Part shown: piece after piece, positions 55,658-64,000 of the stretch
Numbering within the stretch: the first letter of the stretch is position 1
Layout of the letters: each line of letters begins with the position of its first letter
DNA from: Debaryomyces hansenii CBS767
Lineage: Eukaryota; Ascomycota; Pichiomycetes; Serinales; Debaryomycetaceae
DNA: 64,000 nucleotides
Assembly (NCBI RefSeq): GCF_000006445.2
Contig: NC_006047.2
Span: 1,054,001-1,118,000, forward strand
Reading direction: 5' to 3'
Notes under the pieces: generated by a model
Database searches by the model: none
Seen by the model: only the letters and a program-made list of their open reading frames with translations
Told to the model about the DNA's origin: nothing
Position numbers and translations under genes: made by a program

Positions 55658-55926
55658 ACTTTATTTCTCTCTGATCCTATATCCTGGCGTTCATTTCTTG
55701 TGTCTTAGTATATATTAATAAATTGCATTTAGTAACTAGGATCTGGTGTATTAACGTTGGTGTAAGGATGTCAATATATATATATTTGCGACACTTCTAG
55801 TTTGTGGAAATTGTATTTGCACCTAAGCCGGTCGACTTGTACTTAATCTTATAATACACATAAATACTCCTTTAATTCTTCACACTTCATTCATTTAATT
55901 TAGATCCTTATTCAACTTCATTAGAG

Positions 55927-56745
55927 ATGTCACAAGTTATTCAAGCTGGTGCTGTTCATGGCTTATACACTGCACTCACGATTAGTACATATGTTTTAGA
56001 ACAATTACGGATGAAGAATTTGCTAGATATTCATACTTCAGCTGCAACTGTGGTTCCATTGGATGACCATCCAATCCCCTTTTATGTTCGTCGTGACAGA
56101 AACGACAAACAAAGAAATATTAAGGTTTTCGGGAATGACGGTGTACAATTGTATACAATTGAAAGATTGTCGGCCATCAATCCTGTTTGGAATATGTTAA
56201 CATTTCCTGAAAGACGAGAAGTAGCTACTATCAATTCTGGGATATTTAGTAGCTCTGTCGATTTCCATTCCAAGGCAGGAATTTCCCACCGTGACATAAG
56301 CGTTGACTTTGGTTTAAGCGGTGGAAATCGAAGCTTCTATACCAATGATGGTGCAAAATACGCATGGATAAGAGGCTCCAAGTTTTTAGAAAAGGTCATT
56401 AACCCAAATGGTGGCGTTGAAGAGATTAGAGAAAGGGTAGCTAAAGTAAAATTGATGAGACAATTCAAGTTTGACTTTGAAGTATTGATTGACGAAAACA
56501 AGATTGACAGGGAAATTGCGTTAGCTACTGCGTTCTCTTCTATGTTGACTCAATGGGGTGTCGGAGAAATTACAGACACCATTGGACCTACTTTTGTTGA
56601 GCCAAAAAAACAACCTGACGCAAGTACTAGTAAGTTTATTATTTCCAAGGATAATGATAATTCGGAGGTTGTTCTTATGTTTGATAATCATTCATTTGTC
56701 AAATTGCCTGCTTCAGATTCTTCTCGTGTTGCTGAACTGGAATAG
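55927..56745 (+). CDS. Uncharacterised conserved-looking 272-aa protein
   Basis: I cannot name this protein. It is globular over most of its length, without membrane segments. Notable parts are IPFYVRRDRNDKQRNIKVFG, an aromatic/aliphatic block VQLYTIERLSAINPVWNMLTF, RSFYTNDGAKYAWIRGSKF and VIDREIALATAFSSMLTQWGVG-type sequence near 190-215. The alternating beta-like pattern with a long central hydrophobic helix resembles Tubby-C-terminal/LURP-one-like folds, which is a guess only. The last 45 residues look disordered. A GCGACA motif lies 134-139 bases upstream. The codon pattern and frame length support a real gene. Confidence 0.8.
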   Translation: MSQVIQAGAVHGLYTALTISTYVLEQLRMKNLLDIHTSAATVVPLDDHPIPFYVRRDRNDKQRNIKVFGNDGVQLYTIERLSAINPVWNMLTFPERREVATINSGIFSSSVDFHSKAGISHRDISVDFGLSGGNRSFYTNDGAKYAWIRGSKFLEKVINPNGGVEEIRERVAKVKLMRQFKFDFEVLIDENKIDREIALATAFSSMLTQWGVGEITDTIGPTFVEPKKQPDASTSKFIISKDNDNSEVVLMFDNHSFVKLPASDSSRVAELE

Positions 56746-56976
56746 AGTGTGTTTAAAATAAACATAAAGTATTTATTAAAGGAATAAAAAAAGCCAAGGC
56801 AAGTATGTATCCTTTAACTACTTCCTACAACTGGGCAAAAACTCCATATAGTTAAATAGATTTATCTTACATCAAAAATAAAAACTAGTATACATTATAC
56901 TTCTAAATACCAAATAAATAGTGCGTTATATAAAATCAAAAAAATCGAATAAAAATTATATAGTATACAATATGGA

Positions 56977-59900
56977 TTAAATGTCCATAACTCCCTCCTT
57001 TTGTAAGACCTTCTCAATTTCTTTAAATAAGGTATCAGTAGTAACCTTCGACCCTTTAACTCTTGCACAAACAATTTCAGATTTTTGGTTAAATTCTCTT
57101 GGATTAACCTTTATTCTAAACTTACAATTCTTCAAATTAAACGCATTATTTTTTGAAATTTCACCTGTTATATTATAACCAACTGTATCATTTCTTAAAT
57201 TTTTTAATCCAAAATTAGACCAAGAATTTAATAATGCAAATAAAGCTGATGACATCTCTTGTTTTGGTAAGATTGCTTTAAACCTTCTAATCTCAGATTC
57301 AATACCTGGTTGATTTGAACTACTTGAGAACCATCTAAAGAATCCTGATTTTGATTTTGGCTTTTCTTCGACTGATGGAGCCCTAGAATCTGCTGGAGAT
57401 GGCAATTGGGCGGCTGAATTGTCCATTGTTTTTTTGGATCCCCATGATAACTTACGGAAAATAGATCCCTTTCTCTTTTGATTCTCCCTAGGCTCGTTTG
57501 TGGTATCTTCTAATGGATTTTTAACTTGGCCTTCTGGACCTGTGGATTTTAATTCTCCATTAGAAACCTTAGGTTTACGAACCTTTTCATATGGCTGAGA
57601 GCGTGGATCTGGCTTTCGCGTTTTAGCATCTTCAGGAATATTATCAACATTAGGTATTAACATAGACTCAGCACTAGGTTGGAATGACTTCTTTTTGTTT
57701 GACTTCGCAGTAGATGCCGATTGTCTTCTATCTTCGTTGGGCAATTTTATATTCTCAAATATCATATCCTCATCATCATTATTATTAGCACCTTTTGCAG
57801 AATAAGCACTCTTTCTTCTATGAACATCGTCATCTTTAGTAACAAAAGTATCATCTTCTCTATCACGCTCCTTGTTTGACTTCTTTGGAATAGCTGGAAC
57901 ATCAACAGTTGGTGCTTGAGAATTTCTTTTTGTTGTGGAATATCTTGATTGTCTTCTAGACTTGTCACCAGCGTAATATGAAGAACGCTTATTAGCGAGA
58001 TGTTGATCAAAATCCATGATAGAACCTTCATCTAATGGCTCGTCGTCCTCTTCTTCAGCATCTGCTAATCCGGCTCTATCCAATCTATCAGCAAAACTGG
58101 TTCTTAACTGTGGTAATTGCCCCTCTACGTCATTATTCTCGTCATTTTCATCACCTAAAATTGAATTTAAATCACGATACGATTGTTTGGTGGAGTACAT
58201 ACTTAGAACAGACAATCTTTTGTTTGAATTGGTAAAACATCTCGATTTTCTTGTTACTGTTGGGATTCTGACGTCACCAATAAGAGTTTTAGGTTCTTTA
58301 TCCTGTCTCTTTTCTGACTTAACTTCTTTTTCACCATTGGCAATTGCATTTATGTTCAATTGTGAATTCAATAATCTAGATTTTCTGATCTCACTCATAT
58401 ACTCATCACTTAAATCAGATCTTTCCATGTCTGGTTCAGGCAATTCATAACCGCGAGATTTGGCCTTAACTGCTTCCTCATCTTGGACTTCGTCAGTAGC
58501 ATCATCATCAACGTGTGGTTCATTATCAACCTCTTTATCATCCATAACCGATACCATAGACTCTCTATTAATTTTCTTTTTAGTTTTGAAATCAGCATCC
58601 CTGTATTCAGCTTCCAATGCATCTTGGGCTCTCTCTATCTCTTCATTTTCATAGGCAGTCCATAATGGATCCAATCTCGAAACTGGTCTTCTGGTTAAAA
58701 CTGGAGTCTTTCTTCTTCTGGGAGTAGGTTGAGTTACTGATCTTCTTTTTAAATTCTCAAGGTCCTCCTTTGTTAAATCATCACTTTCTTTGCCATGACC
58801 TTCCGAAATTGAACGCATAGCTTGGTTTCTGGATTGTCTTTTTGGTTGAGAAAGCGCATCCGAATCAGTTACCGTTATATCCTGTTCACTGTTGTTTGCG
58901 TCGTCTTTGACCAAAATAGATAATTTTCTGGAAGAAAGCAACGATTTTCTCTTTTCTCTTTTTCTTTGTTTAGCTAATTCTTTCCTAGCTCTTAACTCAG
59001 CTTCGTGTTTTTTCCTTTCTATTTCCATTAACCTTTCATATTCCTTTGCTTGTTTTTCTTCTTCGTCAATCAATTTTTCATCTTCTGCATCATATTGTTC
59101 TTGATTAAAGATCTTATCACATAACGTAGCGAAGGTAGCTGAAGTTCTTTTAGTTTGCTTATCCATGAATTCCCAATCTGTTTCACCGGCTAACTTGGCA
59201 TAAGTAGATAATAATTTTGTAGTTATCGAATTACGTTTAAGTCCCGGTGTAAACGAAGTTCTTGATTTTCTTCTTGATAACCTGTTTTTAGAAATGCTAT
59301 TTCTGATAACTGAACCCCTTTTGTTCTTTGTTGGTGATATTTTCGCCGATGATAATAAATCCTGATTACTTACTTCGTCAACAATTGGATTGGATTTAGA
59401 ATCCATATTATCCTTTGATGGCAAAGGAGGAGGCATAACACCTTGGCCATTTCTTTGAGCACTGACAATTTCATTATAAATGTTTCTGGGAACTGATGAA
59501 CTGTGGAGAGTTGTTTCATCACTTGTTCCACCAAACTTTCTGGGTGACTGAGCAAACGAGTATCTGTTAGAAGAACGACGCACAGGAGACTTGCGAGGAG
59601 AATTGCTGACACTTGAGGTTGATGAAAGTCTACCATTTCCATTGCCAATAGAGGACTTTATTCCATTTTTATACTGAAACAGAACTGGCCTATTTCTCGA
59701 CGTTGAAGCACTGACTTGACTCATTCTCTTTTTTCTATTATTATCCTTATTTCCAATCTTATTATTAAAGTTTTGTGAGTTTGATCTTGTTGGCGAAGAA
59801 CCAGCAGATTCTTCCTGGTTATGTCTATATCTCATTAATAACGCGTAGAAAGTCTTTTCAGGATTAGATCCCGTCTTTAATAAACAATCAACGATATCCC

Positions 59901-60921
59901 CTTGAGATCTATCGTGCCATAAAATGGACAAGTTTTGCAAAATTTGTTTATCGATATTCTTTTCCGAACCTAAAGACTTATAAGCAGTTTCGGGATGAGG
60001 TAAACTTTTGACACTTATTAAATCTTCGTTTGGAATTGGGTATTTAGTTAATAAAGGATGAGACAATATCCTTTCAGTTGGAATTCTCTTCATAGGATCA
60101 ACGGTCAACATTTTATCGATTAAATCCACTGCTTCAGGACTTAATTCACATGGCATTTCAAAACTACCTGCTTGAACTTTCAAAAGCAAGTTCCTGATAT
60201 TTTCGTCGTCAAATGGTAATCTACCTGTTAATAAGGCAAATAATATAACCCCACAGGACCAAATATCTGATGCGGCTCCATGGTATTTTAATCCACTAAC
60301 AATTTCAGGAGCAGCATAATGAGGTGAACCACATGAAGTTTCAAGCAACTTACCATTGCTTTCTAAAGCAGCCATTCCAAAATCAGCCAACTTGACATTC
60401 AATCCTGAGTCCAATAACAAGTTTTCTGGCTTCAAATCTCTATGACAAATACCTAACGCGTGACAATAGGCGGTGCCTAGTATAATTTGTCTGAAGTATT
60501 TGATGGCTTCAACCTCCTGTAACGGGCCCCTTTCAACCAACAAGTCGAATAACTCACCTCCTTCAACGTATTCAAGGACCAAGTAAAGCGCCTTTGATGT
60601 CTCCCAAACATCATACAATCTCAACACATTTGGATGCGTCAACAACTTCATGATGATAATTTCCCTTTCTATACCGTATGGCAACCCTGCTTCGTCCGCA
60701 GACTTCTTATTTATTTCATCGTCATTTAATTCCGATTTCGATACAACCTTAACGGCAGCTTTTTGTCCAGTGCTCTGATGCGTGGCCAACAATACTCTAC
60801 CAGTTGCTCCTCTTCCCAAAGTCTTTCCTAGCTTCCATGGCCCTATCTTCTGTGGATGGATATTACCCGTCGCCGTCGAGCTCAACGACGCTATCGAATC
60901 TTGTCTTTGATGTGAAGACAT
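56977..60921 (-). CDS. GIN4: Septin-associated protein kinase Gin4
   Basis: The product is a 1314-aa Nim1-family kinase. The kinase domain spans about residues 25-300: glycine loop LGRGATGRV (35-43), Lys58 in AAVKVV, then HRDLKPENLLLD, DFGMA and APEIV. A basic Ser/Arg-rich region follows, a coiled coil lies at about 620-690 (DEEEKQAKEYERLMEIERKKHEAELRARKELAKQRKREKRK), and a KA1-like C-terminal domain occupies the last 100 residues, for membrane and neck binding. Gin4 organises septins and mitotic entry at the bud neck. Hsl1 and Kcc4 are the alternatives; this length suits Gin4 of CTG-clade yeasts. The frame is open upstream to TTG 60960, but the first ATG is 60921. Confidence 0.85.
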   Translation of the reverse strand: MSSHQRQDSIASLSSTATGNIHPQKIGPWKLGKTLGRGATGRVLLATHQSTGQKAAVKVVSKSELNDDEINKKSADEAGLPYGIEREIIIMKLLTHPNVLRLYDVWETSKALYLVLEYVEGGELFDLLVERGPLQEVEAIKYFRQIILGTAYCHALGICHRDLKPENLLLDSGLNVKLADFGMAALESNGKLLETSCGSPHYAAPEIVSGLKYHGAASDIWSCGVILFALLTGRLPFDDENIRNLLLKVQAGSFEMPCELSPEAVDLIDKMLTVDPMKRIPTERILSHPLLTKYPIPNEDLISVKSLPHPETAYKSLGSEKNIDKQILQNLSILWHDRSQGDIVDCLLKTGSNPEKTFYALLMRYRHNQEESAGSSPTRSNSQNFNNKIGNKDNNRKKRMSQVSASTSRNRPVLFQYKNGIKSSIGNGNGRLSSTSSVSNSPRKSPVRRSSNRYSFAQSPRKFGGTSDETTLHSSSVPRNIYNEIVSAQRNGQGVMPPPLPSKDNMDSKSNPIVDEVSNQDLLSSAKISPTKNKRGSVIRNSISKNRLSRRKSRTSFTPGLKRNSITTKLLSTYAKLAGETDWEFMDKQTKRTSATFATLCDKIFNQEQYDAEDEKLIDEEEKQAKEYERLMEIERKKHEAELRARKELAKQRKREKRKSLLSSRKLSILVKDDANNSEQDITVTDSDALSQPKRQSRNQAMRSISEGHGKESDDLTKEDLENLKRRSVTQPTPRRRKTPVLTRRPVSRLDPLWTAYENEEIERAQDALEAEYRDADFKTKKKINRESMVSVMDDKEVDNEPHVDDDATDEVQDEEAVKAKSRGYELPEPDMERSDLSDEYMSEIRKSRLLNSQLNINAIANGEKEVKSEKRQDKEPKTLIGDVRIPTVTRKSRCFTNSNKRLSVLSMYSTKQSYRDLNSILGDENDENNDVEGQLPQLRTSFADRLDRAGLADAEEEDDEPLDEGSIMDFDQHLANKRSSYYAGDKSRRQSRYSTTKRNSQAPTVDVPAIPKKSNKERDREDDTFVTKDDDVHRRKSAYSAKGANNNDDEDMIFENIKLPNEDRRQSASTAKSNKKKSFQPSAESMLIPNVDNIPEDAKTRKPDPRSQPYEKVRKPKVSNGELKSTGPEGQVKNPLEDTTNEPRENQKRKGSIFRKLSWGSKKTMDNSAAQLPSPADSRAPSVEEKPKSKSGFFRWFSSSSNQPGIESEIRRFKAILPKQEMSSALFALLNSWSNFGLKNLRNDTVGYNITGEISKNNAFNLKNCKFRIKVNPREFNQKSEIVCARVKGSKVTTDTLFKEIEKVLQKEGVMDI

Positions 60922-61704
60922 GTGTTTGTTGTATAACTTTAAAAGTTGACAATTCTGCAAAAAATTTCAAAAGATGGATATTATTAAATACTGTGTCCAC
61001 TTTGTTACCAATTCTATCCCAATCAATTACAATTCAATTGAGGTCTATAAGCGAAGGAATTTTTGTTGATTTCAAAACTTTCTGTTAAGTCTTCTATTTT
61101 CAATTATATTTGACTTGCTGAAAAGAAGAATAAATATCCAAATTCTATTCTTTAGGCATAATTCATCTAGATGTTGAATTTTTTTTAACCTGTTTTAGGT
61201 TAAAATTTAATTGCAGAACAGAGACGTGTCGCGTTCGACTCCTTTGTCGTATATTTACATAATCGGTAGATATGGTTTACGTAAATAAGCGACAAAAAGG
61301 AGACTAATTGACAAGGCGTACCTTATTTCGTCCCTGGCCATCTCTGGTTATGTAGTGTCTACTGCTTGCACATTGTTGGACAGGCATAGGCTATGCGTGG
61401 AAAATTATGGATAATAAGGTGTGAACATGATTATGGAACAAAACACGCAGTGCAAATATGGCATTGTATGGTCAGTAAAAGGCAAGTTGCACCGCTATAT
61501 ACATAGAGTAGGAGACGACGCAAATGTAGCTACAGGTCAGAAAGACATATGGTTAATATTTGTGATTATTGGAATCCTGCAATCGGATCTGGATAAACTA
61601 CACTTGGATTGCACACAGGATGATATATTGGTGCAGACAATTCTATACATATATAAGCATTCATGGCCCAGCATGAATTATGAATTATGACTCTTGACGA
61701 CATA
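60922..61704. other. Intergenic region, GIN4 promoter / small-protein 3' flank
   Basis: No gene is recognised in these 783 bases. An imperfect inverted repeat spans 61239-61302 about 320 bases upstream of the GIN4 ATG. A GTTCGACTCC at 61234-61243 resembles a tRNA B box, but no tRNA folds around it. An 89-codon ORF starting near 61421 has no recognisable similarity. Confidence 0.55.
61239..61302. repeat. Imperfect inverted repeat with ~20-nt arms
   Basis: The left arm (61239-61258) runs CTCCTTTGTCG then TATATTTAC. The right arm (61281-61302), reversed, runs CTCCTTTTTGTCG then CTTATTTAC. The arms differ by two extra T and two mismatches, with a 22-nt loop. It could be a hairpin or two inverted copies of one regulator site. 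Confidence 0.7.
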
Positions 61705-62052
61705 TCACAAACCCATTCCCGTTATCAACTCTAATTGTTTCGAGATATCGCTTTCGACGATTTTGTTACGGGCCTTAAGCTCCTCATCCTTTTTCAAATC
61801 TTCTTGAAGATCCTTCGCATCTAACACATTTTTCGGCGGCGTGGGCTTCTGTATGTTCATTAAGGAGTTCTTGACTTCGTTGTATTCGGCCATATTGGCA
61901 TTCAACCTGTTGATTTTCTCTTTGGTAGATTTTGACTGGTGCTTTAATTTGCTCTTAGATACTGGCTTCTGTACAGATCTGGTTTTCTTGGTACCAGTAC
62001 CGTTTGGCCTACTGTTCACACTCTTCTTGTTACCCTTGGTTTGCTTTGCCAT
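61705..62052 (-). CDS. Small basic protein, probably nucleolar
   Basis: The product is 115 aa and I do not recognise it. The first 50 residues are very Lys/Ser/Thr-rich (KSKSTKEK) and disordered. The second half is helical and charged (NRLNANMAEYNEVKNSLMNIQ, then LQEDLKKDEELKARNKIVESDISKQLELITGMGL). That pattern is common in small ribosome-biogenesis factors. It shares a 177-base divergent promoter with KRR1 that holds PAC-like and E-box motifs, which supports a link to ribosome assembly. That link is an inference. No membrane or catalytic motif is present. Confidence 0.75.
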   Translation of the reverse strand: MAKQTKGNKKSVNSRPNGTGTKKTRSVQKPVSKSKLKHQSKSTKEKINRLNANMAEYNEVKNSLMNIQKPTPPKNVLDAKDLQEDLKKDEELKARNKIVESDISKQLELITGMGL

Positions 62053-62114
62053 CGTATATTGTATGAACTAGCTGCTCAGGATGCCTATCTTTTGGGACTA
62101 AGTTGGTTTTTGAC

Positions 62115-62143
62115 CTCATCTCGAAAATGCCAAAACTCACGTG
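62115..62143. promoter_or_regulatory. PAC-like core and E-box in the KRR1 divergent promoter
   Basis: CTCATC (GATGAG reversed) lies at 62115-62120 and TCACGTGA with CACGTG at 62138-62143. They are about 65-95 bases from the small-protein ATG and 87-115 from the KRR1 ATG, so either gene could be served. Confidence 0.5.
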
Positions 62144-62220
62144 ATATTCACATCCTCTTAAAAAAAATTCTCTATTAAAAATTATCAGCTACCCTTTGCT
62201 ACAATAGTAAAGCAAATTAA

Positions 62221-63312
<1,092 letters not shown>

Positions 63313-63617
63313 ATATTTGTATAGTAACAATTAGTAATAGTATAGTAATAGTATATCTAGCATATCAAGCGTATGTAAAATAATTACGCTAAGATCGTAC
63401 CATATATTGCCTCGAATTGACATATCGGATCAAATTGGAATAACGATTCCCCTTTTAGTCGCGTAAAAATTTGTTTATGTTTCGCTTACGAACCTAAACA
63501 TTGAGCCTCACAAAAGTTTTTTTACTATGCCCATAGTAAGCACAAGGGAGCTACTATAAGTCAAATAAAGGACAATTTAGGGAATCAAGACATAGAATAT
63601 TAGACATAGATACCGCA
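63313..63617. other. Intergenic region, KRR1 3' flank / next gene promoter
   Basis: These 305 bases contain a perfect 8-bp inverted repeat TTACTATG-CC-CATAGTAA at 63522-63539, about 80 bases upstream of the next ATG. AGTCGCG occurs near 63459. No gene is recognised. Confidence 0.55.
63522..63539. repeat. 8-bp perfect inverted repeat
   Basis: TTACTATG and CATAGTAA flank a CC spacer. It sits in the promoter of the partial gene at the window end and may be a regulator site. Confidence 0.6.
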
Positions 63618-64000
63618 ATGTCGACCAAATTAGATCTGTTGATCACTTTGGTAGATAATTTGGATACAAGATCGACCCAGTTATTGAATTCGATTCAAGA
63701 GACTAACTATTTGGTTACCGATATTATAAGTTTGAATAATGATATTTCTACGGCAGATAAGACCATAGATTTTATGGATGATTTGGTTTCAAATAACCAC
63801 ACCCACTTAAGTGAGTTTGAAAGTTTGTACGAAAGGTCGTTTTTGTTAGAATCCAATATGCATTTGAACGACCTTGTGACTAGCGAAACGACGTTGGACA
63901 ACTTACGCCAAGAATATCGATTTCTCATGAACAGGTTCACAGAAAACGATGGCTACAACTCTGTTAATGAAAGTGCAACGCAGGTATCCGAAGAAGAAAC
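63618..64000 (+). CDS. Unrecognised coiled-coil protein, 5' part only
   Basis: An ATG at 63618 opens a frame that runs off the window end without a stop, giving at least 127 residues. The start reads MSTKLDxLITLVDNLDTRS, where x is a CTG codon (probably Ser). The sequence is helical and hydrophilic throughout (LLNSIQETNYLVTDIISLN, LDNLRQEYRFLMNRF), with heptad-like Leu/Ile spacing. A cytoskeletal, kinetochore or trafficking coiled-coil protein is possible, but I cannot name it. It is tandem to KRR1, 305 bases downstream. Confidence 0.7.
   Translation, partial: MSTKLDLLITLVDNLDTRSTQLLNSIQETNYLVTDIISLNNDISTADKTIDFMDDLVSNNHTHLSEFESLYERSFLLESNMHLNDLVTSETTLDNLRQEYRFLMNRFTENDGYNSVNESATQVSEEE

Noticed and set aside
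61234..61243. GTTCGACTCC, resembling a tRNA B box
   Set aside because: No T-stem pairing, A box or acceptor stem could be built around it.

Overview
This window is nuclear DNA of a budding yeast (Saccharomycotina), almost certainly from the CTG-Ser clade. Genes are closely packed, nearly all intronless and AT-rich. The three introns seen use TACTAAC branch points. In two places CTG codons make more sense as serine than leucine: GLR1 residue 67, and the Ser/Asp tract of SIR2. A sphingolipid C9-methyltransferase is present. The base composition and gene set would suit Debaryomyces or a near relative, but the species cannot be fixed from this sequence alone. No mobile element, LTR, rRNA, recognisable tRNA or CRISPR array was found. 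Residue numbers below follow the standard code; every CTG 'Leu' is probably Ser.

Layout. 0-9 kb: TOF1, an AVT2-like transporter, a ZNHIT2-like zinc-finger gene, FYV7, and the ABC1-kinase gene MCP2. 9-18 kb: a HAP1-like zinc-cluster factor with heme-type CP motifs, SMD3, GLR1, an unrecognised 432-aa gene, spliced RPS11 and a membrane-anchored GRX6/7-type glutaredoxin. 18-29 kb: MLS1, MTS1, SIR2, MTF2-like, RTG1 and FAD1 (whose 73-nt intron splits it into two reading frames). 29-41 kb: PRP11, SWI6, a divergent FRQ1, SDH5, VTA1, CAF120/SKG3 and FUS1. 41-52 kb: DPP1, PSP1, a 1.9-kb gene-free stretch of raised GC, SMT3, PRM1, a TOS4/PLM2-type FHA gene and spliced RPL37. 52-64 kb: LCD1/DDC2, EMG1, an unrecognised 272-aa gene, GIN4, a small basic protein divergent from KRR1, and the start of a gene cut by the window end.

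Shared themes. Small-subunit ribosome biogenesis (FYV7, EMG1, KRR1) comes with PAC/RRPE-like promoter motifs. Replication and checkpoint control (TOF1, LCD1, TOS4/PLM2) comes with ACGCGT MCB sites in the TOF1 and TOS4/PLM2 promoters, and SWI6, a subunit of the factor that reads MCBs, lies in the same window. Mating-cell fusion (FUS1, PRM1) comes with Ste12-type TGAAACA elements upstream of both. Mitochondrial and redox metabolism is represented by MCP2, SDH5, MTF2, FAD1, GLR1, the glutaredoxin and RTG1, and glyoxylate metabolism by MLS1, which has a CSRE-like site.

No clearly new multi-gene system is visible. The best leads are a recurring GCGACA/TGTCGC promoter motif, the 1.9-kb GC-raised gap upstream of PSP1, a long imperfect inverted repeat upstream of GIN4, the loss of EF-hand ligands in FRQ1, LPxAP repeats in VTA1, and three conserved-looking proteins I cannot name.
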